Assembly: GCA_022478985.1 (NCBI GenBank)
Contig: JAKSZP010009486.1
Coordinates: 1 to 64,000, forward strand
DNA: 64,000 nucleotides
From: Massospora cicadina
Taxonomy: Eukaryota > Entomophthoromycota > Entomophthoromycetes > Entomophthorales > Entomophthoraceae
Direction: 5' to 3'
Shown piece by piece: positions 33,945-44,658 of this stretch (the first letter of the stretch is position 1; every line of letters starts with the position of its first letter). The notes below the pieces were generated by a model. The model made no database searches and was not told the DNA's origin. It saw only the letters and a program-made list of their open reading frames with translations. Both the position numbers and the translations under genes were made by a program.

Positions 33945-34900
33945 TCTAACACCATTAGAAGCTTGAGGAAGAGGTCCCACAAAATCAATGCTAATAGTAT
34001 GGAAAGGTTCACAGGATGAAACCACTGGATGTTGAGATTAGGGATTAGGTACAGATTGACTTTTTCATACCAGGCAGGACTCTAATATATTCTGAATTGA
34101 AACAAGCATTCCTTCCCAATAACAATGAGTCTTAAGCAACTGGGAGGTTTAGATAATTCTCAATGGCTGACTTGCTGATATCCCTTCAATATGATGTCAG
34201 TCAATCCAAAGGTCGTACATAAAGCACTCACTTTTTAAACAATTTTTTTTAAAATTGGCCATTTGTGACTTGTTTATTTGCCAATTTTTTTCTTATTTAT
34301 TTTGAAGGGTTGGGGATTTGTCCTTCTATAAATGCGATTGTGTTGGGAGGTCATAGAGTCAATCCTCTTCAGAGTCCATTAAAGTCAATATGGGAAACTG
34401 GGATAAGCAATCCGCATTTTGGTGTATGGGACCTGGTCAATGGATAATGAAAAAATCGTAGTTTTGAAGCTTTAACGCCCATCGGGCTAATTTCCTGATG
34501 GGTTCCTTCATTGGCTGTAGACATCGCAAGAAAGCATGGTCAGTAATTATGGTGACTTGTTTCCCATATAAGTAAGGTCAGAAATCCATGATGGCCAGTA
34601 GGACAACCAAACATTTCTCATTCTGTAACGCTATAGTTGCGTTTGGCTTTGGATAAGGTCTTGCTAGAGGTGACGACAAATTGTCCACTAAGTTTCTGTC
34701 ATGTTGATATTATAGCTCATATGGCTATATCGCTAGCTTCAGTAAAGAGGAGAAAAGGTTTATCAGACTTCATATGAATAAGTACTGGAGAGTGGGAGAG
34801 AGAGACGTAAATCAGATCAAAGGCCTGCTGTTGCTCTTCTTTCCAATGAAATGGTATCCCTTTCTTCAGTAAATAAACTAGAGGCTCATATGTGTCTGCG
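33945..34900 (-). pseudogene. RNase H and integrase start of Gypsy-B
   Basis: The minus strand near 34490-34400 reads LARWALKLQNYDF, then HQNADCLSQFP, the RNase H end (RWxxxLQxYDF and the NADxLSR block). Near 34115-34070 HYWEGMLVSIQNILESC is the zinc-domain part, and TISIDFVGPLPQASNG (about 33995-33945) is the beginning of the catalytic core with its first Asp. Stops intervene throughout. The core resumes at 14165. Confidence 0.7.
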
Positions 34901-34989
34901 AAGTGGGGAATAAGCTGGCAATAATATCCGCCATCCGTAAGAAAACTTGTACGTCTTTTAGGAATTTAGGGGACATTCTAACAATGGCC

Positions 34990-35487
34990 ATGACCTTATC
35001 GTCCACTGGGGGATATTCTGGCTTTACTTACCTTATGACCCCAAAAATCCATCTCACTTTGAAAGAAAGAGCATTTTAACAGCTTTAGTTCAACAACAAT
35101 TGCTGTAACCGCTGAAAAGCTTGCCTGAGGTGATTTAGGTGCGCAAGAAAGATTCTCAAAAAACAGTAATATCATCAAGATAAACTAGCACACCGGGACA
35201 TTTTAAAACTTCTAAAAGTCCGTCCATGGCGGGTTGGAACCTAGAAGCGGCGTTAAATAACCCTGCTGAATTTGAGTGGGCTTATATATCTTTCACTCGA
35301 GATGAGAGCGAATTTTTCATGATCCTCCGGTGACAAATTGAGTTGATAGTACTGCTGGCAGGTCCATAGCTGAGAAAAAGTGGGATCCCAACATCAAGCG
35401 TAAGGAATCATCTGTACTCAGCAGAGGATAGATATCATTTTGTGTGATATTAATTGAGGCGGCAATAATCCATGACAACAAGGTGGC
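34990..35487 (-). pseudogene. Reverse transcriptase body of Gypsy-B
   Basis: From the Gypsy-C target site leftward: VMDYCRLN, NDIYPLLSTDDSLRLM, FFSAMDL, then VLVYLDDI with intact YLDD at 35182-35171, and LLKCSFFQSEMDFWGHKVSK (35090-35010). This order matches gypsy RT palm and thumb. It is the oldest element by nesting, yet its catalytic box is unchanged. Frames are broken at least three times. Confidence 0.8.
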
Positions 35488-36369
35488 TGTCCTGTATTAT
35501 ATGATTAAAGGCACCAACATCAAGGACAAGGGTGGGCGGCAAGAGGTCCAGAAGGTTAAACTTAGGCCCTTCCTGATCTTAAGCACACTTTGGATCAACG
35601 CTAGGAAAAGGCCAGGTATGCCCAGGTGGGTACAAGTAAAGTGCAAAACGCCCAGCCCCTTGTTTCAGCACTCACATTAAAATGGATAGTCTACATGTTA
35701 AATGATGATGGCACAATCCAGTTAATCAGTAAATGAGGGTTTTAAATCTGTTTGATTTATGAAATTGTGAACTCAGGTTGAGTTCAACTTTAATTGATCA
35801 CTCAAATGAGATATGTTTCCAAGTATGTTACCCTTTCAGATGGAAGCGTGCGCCTATTGGTGCACCAAAGCTTAGTACCACTTTCGCCAATCCATAATTT
35901 TCCCAAGTTGACTATATTATGTTTGCTCAGGACCAACGTTTCTTGCTGGTCATCTTCCCTAATAACCCTATAGTCCTTTTTTACGTTTTCCATATGTTGA
36001 CTTGGGCGAACCTGTTCACAGACCTCTTCAAGGCGTCTTACAACGTGTAAGCCACTTTATTTCATAAAAATTATTACAGCCTCAAGCACACCTCTGGGCC
36101 TACTCGGTTCCCCCCAAACCAGGTCACCCATGCACTCTAACTATGTACTAAATTCAGTTATGACTGTAACTATGGGGAACAGCCAAGTTTTGCATATAGC
36201 TTAATTTATTATATTAACTGTGCTAACACCCTTTTCTTATGGCACTTCAGCTCAAGCACCCTAGCTGGGCTATTTTTATTATAACGATGACTACTAGTCC
36301 CTAGCTTTGGTCCTATGCACTGAACACCACTACGCTGGGATTTAGAGAGCTATAGATACTCTCCTACCA
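35488..36369 (+). repeat. 5' LTR of Gypsy-C (882 bp)
   Basis: Starts TGTCCTG and ends CTCTCCTACCA. Matches 41753-42642 and, less closely, the Gypsy-D LTRs. Confidence 0.9.
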
Positions 36370-36393
36370 TTAGACGACCAACCACTTAATTTT

Positions 36394-36900
36394 ATGTGCA
36401 CAAACAGTTTCCATGTGGGACTTTTGCAATGTGCAAAATGGTGTGCGCCAGCTGGTGGCCAAGGCCACGGTGGGGCTCACCACTGTTTACACAATTTGCT
36501 GAGGATTGGAGCATTCTGGCGTTATTCTCACTACCTCCAACTGGAAAGTATTCACCCTTCTTGCCCATACCTGGTGGATAAAGAGTTTTGCAATCCAAAA
36601 AGTCATGACTTCCCAACTTTCCACCAAATTTCATAAAATTGACACCATCAAATTGTTTTTTTCTTGGAACTGCACTTGGATGGTGCAGGTGGGATCATTA
36701 ATGAAGGGTCTGGGGGTTTTGGCATTGATTAACTTCATACAATTCGTCACAGAAAGGGGAATAGGGTTGTTCATGACCCAAATTGCATTTTATAATGACG
36801 TTTCCACATATACTACCAAGAATTATCTATTCCCATATGGCTTAGATATGAACCCCATTCCAGTGTATCAAATCACTCCATAGAACCCACGCTTGACCAC
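36394..36900 (+). pseudogene. gag remnant of Gypsy-C
   Basis: 36506-36883 joins TTSNWKVFTLLAHTWWIKSF (matches Gypsy-D near 53300-53360) to AFYNDVSTYTTKNYLFPYGL and NPIPVYQITP (matches Gypsy-D 54335-54430). The Gypsy-D segment 53460-54230 between these blocks is absent, so most of Gag is deleted. Confidence 0.65.
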
Positions 36901-37179
36901 AACCATGATCTGGGGAACCCAGGAGGTGGATAAGGTGCTACAATTAAATTATAAAACGTTTATGAAGTTGCTGAAGTTATAGTAAGATATGTGGCCTCAG
37001 TAGTAAGAGTGGCCAACTATATCTCTCCATTTTATGATGCAAAAATGTACCCTGGGGGTATGTACAACCCTGAAGAGGAGTTTGGTGGTGAAGCGTTGAC
37101 TTTTTCTGCTAAAAATAAGGATCACTTGGGTTACTCTTTCTTGACTTCTACCCTTTCATCTTCTTTAGGGGAAATCAGC

Positions 37180-37463
37180 ACTACTATTTTGGTGGATATC
37201 AAGCCTCTGAGAATTTTATTGACCAAGACCCAGCCGACTACCTTAAGCTGAGTTACTTGCCATGGGGTATGGTTAGAGGAGGGGCTTCCCAAGATATTCC
37301 TACGCTGAAAATAATGAGGTTAGTGGATTATCAAGTTGGCACATATCATTTGTCCAACCACTTCCAAGCTATAAAAAACCTCTTGTACCCCATGATTTTA
37401 GGTGTAGAGTTGTGGCGAAAGTTTGACTTCAGGACTAACTTGAAAAAAGTACCCTACCCCTAA
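37180..37463 (+). pseudogene. Retropepsin of Gypsy-C
   Basis: TTILVDI begins the active site (VDTGAS in Gypsy-D). A short deletion or substitution shifts the frame, after which MVRGGASQDIPTLKIM and LLYPMILGVELWRKFDF match the Gypsy-D protease (ILGVEWWRKFD). Confidence 0.65.
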
Positions 37464-37515
37464 CTTGAATGAATGATCATGAGTTGGTTGTTCCTTTTGC
37501 TGAAGCCAACTTTCA

Positions 37516-38330
37516 GTGCGATTGGCCCCACTGGCCCAATATCCACACTCTCAGTCTTTCCCCATTGCTGAAGCCCTCTGTGGATGTTCCCCTACTTTCC
37601 TTTTTGTAGGGGTTGGAATCTTCGTTAATGCGGCTTCAGCCAATGTACTACCAGATTATTCAGAGTTTGATTGCAAGTTCAAGCTCACCATTGATTTGGT
37701 GCATATAACTTCCCAAATTTATCAGCTGATGGTATGGGGCGGAAGTGACCTTAGATTGTGGGTTAAGGGCTGGTTAGCCAAAGGTGCGAATTTTCAGCGT
37801 ACCTCCCCTATATGCTCCCCATTTCTCTTTGTAGAGAAGGCTGATGGTACCTTACGCCCACGCGTAGATCATGGGAATCTTAACAATGTCAATGTACCAG
37901 ACTTATATCCCATCCCCCTGGACTCTCAGATTGCACGCTATGTGGAGAAGGCTCTCGCCTTCTCCAAGCTGGATTGTTTAAGTGCATATAATCATATCTA
38001 TATCAAGGAAGGCCAGGAGTGGTTGACCACATTCCATACCAGAAAATGAGACTTCCAATTTCAGATTATGACCTTTGGGATTAAGAAATGCTCATGATAT
38101 CTTTCAACGCCATATTGATGCGGCTTTTGACCTGCTGGGGGTATGCATGGTAGCTTATATGGATGATACTTTGGTATTTTTCTTTGACAATGAGTCCCAT
38201 GCAGTACACCTTCGGCAGGTGGTGGAGCGTTTGAGGGCTGCCAACCTTACGCTGAAATTCAGTAAATGTGAGCTCTTTAAGTCCCAGGTCACCTTCAAGG
38301 CAACGTCATGTTTGACCAAGGGCACATGAT
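37516..38330 (+). pseudogene. Reverse transcriptase of Gypsy-C
   Basis: 37516-38049 carries CSPFLFVEKADGTLRPRVDH, LNNVNVPDLYPIPL and FSKLDCLSAYNHIYIKEGQE. After a stop in place of Gly/Arg near 38047, 38075-38329 gives VCMVAYMDDTLVFFFDNESH with YMDD at 38156-38167. The next segment shifts frame at 38305 into RNase H linker text (GHMITPIKEKAICEWP). Confidence 0.8.
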
Positions 38331-38970
38331 TACTCCTATTAAGGAGAAGGCGATTTGTGAGTGGCCAACTCCAACTTCAGTTAAGGAATTGAGGAGCTTT
38401 CTGAGGAAGGGTACATTCCTTAAGAAGCTCACACCTAACCTTTCTGAAGTTGCAGCACCTTTGTATAAGGAAAGTGGGGCAAAAGTACCTCACTGGTCCC
38501 CCATTTTGGAGGTTGCCTTCCAAGCAGTAAAGTTTACTTTGCTGTTCACTTCCATTCTTCATCATGACGACCCCAATAAAGAGTTCATTATTGCTTCAGA
38601 TACCCCCAACTTCTCCATAGCAGCGGCCTTATTGCAAGTAAGCGAAGATGGTATAGAGCATCAAGTGGGATAAATTTCTAGGAAATGTCTCTACCAGAGT
38701 TAAATTACGCCATATATGATAAAGAGTTATTAGCAGTGGCTGAGGCGCTGACTTATTGGCGTCATCACTTACATGGCTCATCCAAACCCTTCCATGTATG
38801 TACAGATCACCGTGCCTTACTGTACTACAACGCACCTCATGTCTTAATACCATGACAAACCCGCTGGCATGAGACCCTTGCGCAATTTGCGTTTTCTTAT
38901 GAGTTTACTAAGGGCAAGGAGAATGGTTTAATGGATGTTTTGAGCCACAACCTTGCACTATCTCCCGATT
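38331..38970 (+). pseudogene. RNase H region of Gypsy-C
   Basis: VKELRSFLRKGTFLKKLTPN and FIIASDTPNFSIAAALLQVS (TDAS block read as SDTP), then, in another frame, NYAIYDKELLAVAEALTYW with HHLHGSSKPFHV and TDHRALLYYN. DVLSHN stands for the ADxLSR end. Two frameshifts. Confidence 0.7.
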
Positions 38971-39179
38971 CTAAGGAGGTTGAGGTGCATAATACCCATT
39001 TATTAGTTCACCTTAGTAAGATTGTGTCTCAACTGCTCTCTCCCTTGGCTAGTGGGCCATCGCTCGCTTCTCTAGAAATTGCGGAGGAATATGGTATGTT
39101 CAGAAAGGTAGTCCTTTCTCACCTTTGTTGGCCGAATATACTATGTTCCTTGCCAAGGGCGCATTGAATCAGGAGGACA

Positions 39180-40158
39180 TCACCAGATGTTATCACGTTA
39201 ATTATGAGATGGTGTGGTTTCAGGGGCTCCTATGGATTCCTACTGGACCACTTTGCCTGGAAATCATCCGAGAACATCATGATGGAATCACAGTTGGTCA
39301 TCCTAGGAAGGCAAAGACTCTTGAGCTTATTGCCGCACTTACAATTGGAAGGGTTTAGCCGCTCAGATAGGCAGGTATTGTAAAGAGTGCCTAGTCTGCA
39401 ACCAAATGAAACCAAATCACCAGCCTCTAGCAGTGTTGTTGGTACCAGTGCAAAAGGCTGATGGGCCTTGGACTTCCCTATCAGTTGATTTTAATGTTAA
39501 ATTGCCTGTATCTGATGGCTATGATGCTATAATGGTGGTGGTAACCTTTTTACGAAGTTCTCCCACTTAATCCCTTGCAGAACCAGTCACTGCGGCTGAG
39601 ATGGATAGGCATTTTGTTACTAATGTGTTCGCTCTTCATGGGGTCCCTTAAGAAATAATTAACGATTGGGACCCCAGTTTACCTCTGTCTTTTAGGAAGG
39701 GTTGTGTAAGTCTCTGCAGATTCATCCCTGCCGTTCAACTGCCTAACACTCTCAATCAGATGGGCAGAATGAATGACTGAACCAGTGGTATAAACAGTTC
39801 AGCAGTGTTACACCGCCGCAGATCATTCAGATTGGGTTTCCCATCTCCCCATGGCCTAATTCAATTATAAAAACGCCCAACATGCATCAATCGATTGTTT
39901 CCCCTCCTTTACCAACTATGGCTTCAAATTCCACATTCAACATGGAGCAAAGTTGTGGATCCAAGGTGGAAGCGGTGGTGGAGTTTGCAAAAATAATCAG
40001 CAAAGTACACCGGGGGTGAGCACAAATTTAGATGCGCCCATGCAGGGTTACACTGAGAACGCTGATGGTAAGAGATGAGTTGGGCCAGTTTACAAGGAAG
40101 GAGATCTTGTAATGCTTGATGCTAAAAACATCTCAATAAAGCAACCATGTAAAAAAGA
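39180..40158 (+). pseudogene. Integrase of Gypsy-C
   Basis: IREHHDGITVGHPRKAKTLE and YCKECLVCNQMKPNH are the HHCC domain. Core traces SVDFNVKLPVSDGYDAIMVV and HGVPxEIINDWDP follow, with many stops. It ends at KQPCKK, where the Gypsy-D integrase continues LGPKRIG but Gypsy-C has a 1.14-kb insertion. The remainder (GPKLIELYRVVKKVGHASY) is at 41297-41362. Confidence 0.7.
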
Positions 40159-40199
40159 AGAATGGAAGTACCGTTTACCAAATAATAAAAGCTTAAGAG

Positions 40200-41289
40200 C
40201 ATGATAATGTCTTTCAGCTGCCAGCTAAACGCAACATTATTATGGTTACTGACTTACTGAATGTTTCTTTTGCGCAAATATTATCAAGTTTCTATATAAC
40301 TAATAAAACTATATAACAAATATATTTACCATATAAAAATTATTATCAAGTATATATTTACTATATAACAAACATTATCATGGTAAACTGGAAGTTTCAA
40401 ATGATGTCAAGCTAAAAGACATTATCATGTCAAAAAGTATAAGATTCTATTGGCAATCACTTATAATTTTGGATGAGCGATTTGGTTTTATTCATTTAAT
40501 TTGATAAATTTTATTTGAGGTGGGCCAACCTGGGGACAATACCGCACCAATGAGGGGAAGTGAAGAAAATGGGAAAGGAGGATAAAACCCAAAAAACCTC
40601 CATGCACGGCGTATGATAGGCCAGGAACTCCATGGACCGCCTTTGCTATTTACTATCTCGGTTTGGGGCATCGGTGCGCAACGCCAACACAGTCATAATC
40701 GTCCCCTACCCAAAGTTCACTACTGGGATCGAACTTGGAGAGGCAGAGGAAGAGGTCCCTTTCATTTAATTTGATAGCTTTATAGGTCTAATAAGCAGTT
40801 TGTAGTTTTTGGTTAATTTAAAAGTCCAATAGTGATGATGACGTTACAGCGTCATGCGTTACCCAAAAGTTTTAAACAATGGTCAGCTAAAAGACATTAT
40901 CATGTCAATGATAGGACCACCGGTACTGAAGCTTCATCACTGACAGCAGCTGCTCGTGCTGTTCCTTCTCAAGCTTTATTCATTCCCTATACCTTCTTGC
41001 TCACTCAGCATCTTGTCATTTCTTGATTTGAGACTTCTCGTCAATGATATTCATTGTCAAACGCAGTTTAGTCATTCACCACGTTATGGTCACTATATAC
41101 CACCAGCAGCAGTAATTTCACCACAATGCAAAACAAACTTTTATTTATAACAATCCCAATGACGTCATGCAGTGATGACATCACTCAATGGTGTTGTCAT
41201 GTAATGATGACGTAACAGCATGACGATACATAACAGCATGATGGTAACAGAAAGTGTGGAATAAGGTTCATCTAAAAGACATTATCATG
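40200..41289. mobile_element. Inverted-repeat DNA element(s), MITE-like, in Gypsy-C integrase
   Basis: CATGATAATGTCTTT at 40200-40214 is matched by its reverse complement AAAGACATTATCATG at 40415-40429, 40890-40904 and 41275-41289. The first pair bounds a 230-bp AT-rich element; the outer pair bounds the whole 1.09-kb insertion. Comparison with Gypsy-D shows everything between about 40159 and 41296 is foreign to the gypsy element. No transposase is encoded. SINE-2 lies inside. The copies suggest repeated insertion of one MITE family or a composite element. No clear TSD. Confidence 0.6.
40507..40760 (-). mobile_element. SINE-2: 254-bp SINE with exact 16-bp TSD
   Basis: Flanked by TTCATTTAATTTGATA at 40491-40506 and 40761-40776. 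On the minus strand box B GTTCGATCC lies at 40734-40726, 26 bp from the 5' end. Box A is missing, so the copy is probably 5'-truncated. The 3' end (rc of 40507-40552, including GGTTGGCCCACCTC) matches the end of SINE-1 (GGTCGACCCACCTC), making the two one family by tail. Confidence 0.7.
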
Positions 41290-41379
41290 TCAAAATCGGG
41301 ACCAAAGTTGATTGAGCTATACCGCGTTGTCAAAAAGGTGGGCCACGCCTCATACTGATTGGGTTCCCCCTCGTTTTAA

Positions 41380-41646
41380 ATCTTCTCAGTATTCCATGAA
41401 AGCAAGAACATGTTGTTTTAGGTCCCCCCTCCAGAGACTTTTGAGGCTTAACTCATGGGTAGGGCGCCAGAGTGGAAAGTGAAGAAGATTATTGCCTCTT
41501 GTAGGGTAAGAAAAAGGCTCAAGTATCTTATATCCTGGAAGGAATTTGATGCAGTGGAGAACAGTTGGGTCCCAGCGTGTGAATGCGCTCATGCCCAAGA
41601 TCTAGTTGTTGCATTCCACGAGAAAATTCAAGACTTTAGGATTTAA
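41380..41646 (+). pseudogene. Chromodomain of Gypsy-C
   Basis: MGRAPEWKVKKIIASCRVRK, LKYLISWKEFDAVENSWVPA and CAHAQDLVVAFHEK fit the chromodomain (ExxVExIxxxR...YLVxWKGxxxxExSWxP...L...F). Such domains target chromovirus integration to modified chromatin. This domain itself is open, in frame from 41455 to 41643. Confidence 0.8.
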
Positions 41647-41752
41647 GTCCAAGCAAACCGTTGCTGCCATGAAGTTGGCCTCTGCCCATAAAAACTTTTC
41701 CTTGGCAAATGCCCCTGGAGGGGGGTGGAGCCCAAAAAGGAGGAGAGGGTGA

Positions 41753-42642
41753 TGTCATGTTTACATGACATGATTGTAGGCACCAACATCAAGGACAAGG
41801 GTGGGCGGCAAGAGGTCCAGAAGGTTAAACTTAGGCCCTTCCTGATCTTAAGCACACTTTGGATCAACGCTAGGAAAAGGCCAGGTATGCCCAGATTGGT
41901 ACAAGTAAAGTGCAAAACGCCAAGCCCATTGTTTCAGCACTCACGTTAAAATGGATAGGCTACATGTTAAATGATGATGGCACAATCCAGTTAATCAGTA
42001 AATGAGGGTTTTAAATCTGTTTGATTTATGAAAATGTGAACTCAGGTTGAGTTCAACTTCAAACTGATCACTCGAATGAGGTAAGTTTACAAATATGTTA
42101 CCCTTTCAGATTGAAGCGTGCGCCTATTGGTGCACCAAAGCTTAGTACCACTTTCGCCAATCCATAATTTCCCCAAGTTGACTTAATCATGTTTGCTCAG
42201 GACCAACGTTTCTTGCTGGTCATCTTCCCTATTAACCCTATGGTCCTTTTTTACGTTTTCCATATGTTGACTTGGGCGAACCTGTGCATGAACCTCTTCA
42301 AGAAGGTCTTGCAACGTGTTATCCACTTTATTTTTAAAAATTATTACAACCTCAAGTACACCTCTGGGACTACCCGGTTCCCTCCAAACCAGGTCACCCA
42401 TGCACTTTACCTATGTACTAAATTCACTTATGACTGTGACTCTGGGGCACAGCCAAGTTTTGTAGATAGCTTAATTTATTATACTAACTGTGATAAACAC
42501 CCTTTTTCTTATGGCACTTCAGCTCAAGCACCCTATCTGGGCTATTTTTATTATAACGATGACTATTAGTTCCCTTTCAATGGTCTTGTGCACTGAGCAC
42601 CACCACGCTGGGAATTGGAGAGTTATAGATACTCTCTTGAAA
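41753..42642 (+). repeat. 3' LTR of Gypsy-C (890 bp)
   Basis: Preceded by the purine tract AAAAAGGAGGAGAGGG (41734-41749). Starts TGTCATGT, ends CTCTCTTGAAA, then GTGGC. Confidence 0.9.
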
Positions 42643-43474
42643 GTGGCCACCACCCTATATTAAAATTGATAGGAGTGGGGAACCCCACAGACTTTTAGAG
42701 GCACTAGTATACCGGCCTAAAATGATTGCTTTAACTCTAAGGACACTTGAGCTTCCTCCACTTTGGATTTTTGGTATGGCCAGGATTTGGATGGAGGGTG
42801 AGCCTCAGTTTAACTTGGTGAATTACCCCGGGAATTTTCCCATAGTCACTTGGTCCTGAGGAAAAATACTGTCATACTTTTAAACACTCAACCAAGGCAA
42901 ATCGACTAGAGGATGGGCATTACTAATATGTGTGTAGAAATGGCGGGGGAGGGAATATAAATCAATGACTAGATATGATTGGGCACCCCGGGGTACACAG
43001 GTTACCCCTGTTGTCAGCTGGGACCGCCAGGTGTGGGGGGGATGGTGTTCTACTCCAAGGGGTTGCCCCCACTATGGAGCAGGTGTGAAGGAAGTGGTAC
43101 ATGTGAAGGAACCAGAGCGGGAACCATGAGTTTATGAGTCTCTGTTGTCTTGGCCTCATATACCCATAGAGCCAGGATTGGAAATGCTCCAGTAAATGGA
43201 CGTGTAACCTACTGACAACCTCATGGATGGTAGGGACCGTGCCTTTGAACGCATCAAAGGCAATAGTGTGGATCTTCCAAATTGCAATGGGTATCAATAG
43301 GGAGCGCAGGGTGGATGGGATTGGGGATGAAAGTTGGATTGCGAGGAGGCTCAAAATACTGTCATACTTTTCAAGGAAGTCTTTGAAATTCTGGTGTTTG
43401 TTAGGGTGAGATTATCTCCAATCTTGCTTTTGATCAGAGCTATGGTGTGGTAGAGGATCAGATACTAAATCTTG
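42643..43474 (-). pseudogene. RT start of Gypsy-B, split by LINE-3
   Basis: On the minus strand right of LINE-3: NKHQNFKDFLEKYDSI. Left of it, the same site continues KYDSIFPQDQVTMGKFPG and then SLWGSPLLSI before the Gypsy-C target GTGGC. Joined over Gypsy-C the text goes on with HLVVMDYCRLN, the RT DYRxLN motif. This places both LINE-3 and Gypsy-C inside one RT domain. Confidence 0.6.
42882..43352 (-). mobile_element. LINE-3: 471-bp 5'-truncated LINE
   Basis: AAAATACTGTCATACTTTT at 42863-42881 and 43353-43371 is a perfect 19-bp target duplication. The minus strand (43354-42962) encodes the last 130 residues of a LINE ORF2: PSTLRSLLIPIAIWKIHTIA, HLLEHFQSWLYGYMRPRQQR, NSWFPLWFLHMYHFLHTCSI. 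It aligns with the ends of LINE-1 and LINE-2 but is clearly another subfamily. Confidence 0.85.
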
Positions 43475-43957
43475 TGTCAAGAAGTTGATATGACTAGACA
43501 ATATGCTCCACATAGCGAAGGATTGGATTGGGAATTGAGATGAGTCTCAAGATTGATGAAAAGGTATATGATTAGTAAATCGATTGAAGTGTTGACCATT
43601 AGGTAAAAAGAAGGAAATTACAACAACATTTTGAGATAGATGAGAACTCCTAGAAAAGGGAAAAAGAATAGGAGACTACCAAGTTGAGGATGCATCTGGT
43701 TTGGGGGACCAAGATTTAAAGAGTTGAAATGGAGGATTGAGGAGGATGTCTTTCTTTTCTTATAGTAGGTTGTGGCAGATAAGTTTGCGATTATTAGAAT
43801 ATTAATAAAAGGTTGATAGGGGTGATTGCTCCATATATCATTTATTGGGTTTTATTAGAATTGGCAATCTTCATATCGTCCAATTTTGTTGCTCAGTGGC
43901 TAACACCCTGTGTAAACCAACTTTGCAAAATCAAGCCTTTAAGCCAAGAATTAACAG
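43475..43957 (+). repeat. 5' LTR of Gypsy-E (483 bp)
   Basis: Starts TGTCAAGAAGTTGATATGAC and ends AATTAACA. Aligns with 60379-60858 along its length with many substitutions. Confidence 0.85.
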
Positions 43958-44658
43958 TTCCGCTCACTACCTGGGGCCACTGGTCAGCTGTGGTTTATTG
44001 ACACTAGGATAAAATGGCAAGTCCTCACTCATTATGACAAAACTTGACCAGATTCCGTGTGCAATACATTGAGGAAGTGTGGGAAGCACCTAACAATAAA
44101 TTAGTACTATTTACAGTAATTGAGATGGGTGATGAAGATGTTATGATCAATTTGCAATTATATATCTATCCTGAGTTGATGGCTGAACAACAAAGTTGCT
44201 CCACGAATGTGACCCCTCAGCAGCTGCGTGACATTATGGAATGGCTTTTGTGGGGATATCGACTTTATGAAGATGAGGTGGGGAAGCATGCCTTGAGTTT
44301 GTTTTACAATCAACGGTACCTAGAAAACTGCTACACATTGTATATGTCCTATCTGGATTCGACTACAATGGGGTTGTCTCATTGAGTTTGTACCCATAGA
44401 ACTTAGGAGTATCTAGTCGCTTATGTGCAACCATCTATCTGCCAGCTACTGCATGTGCTGGCTTGCCACAATATTGAGATTAAGGATGTAATGCAGTTCA
44501 TTAAAGCCCAACAGAATGATACTTGCCTCCTGCTTGACAGCCTTGATTGCTCTTTTTTGGAGGTACAGGGGGTGCTGGTACAGGTGGACCACAGTGTTGG
44601 GGATGTCCGCCATCGGTTGGACATCTTGGTGCCACAGTTGAATCTAGAGTTACCTTAG
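43958..44658 (+). pseudogene. Primer site and unassigned leader frames of Gypsy-E
   Basis: GTTCCGCTCACTACCTGGGG right after the LTR resembles the Gypsy-A primer site. Frames 44044-44385 (IEEVWEAPNNKLVLFTVIEM, TPQQLRDIMEWLLWGYRLYE) and 44425-44658 (VQVDHSVGDVRHRLDILVPQ, coiled-coil-like) are open but match nothing I know. They may be the N-terminal part of Gag. Confidence 0.45.

Larger units (their letters stand above)
35488..42642 (+). mobile_element. Gypsy-C: chromodomain gypsy element, decayed
   Basis: LTRs 35488-36369 and 41753-42642, flanked by GTGGC (35483-35487 and 42643-42647). Domains in order: gag remnant, protease, RT, RNase H, integrase, chromodomain. It is the same family as Gypsy-D, with which it aligns almost throughout, but with a gag deletion of about 0.77 kb and a 1.14-kb insertion near the end of integrase. 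It is inserted in the RT of Gypsy-B. Confidence 0.9.
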
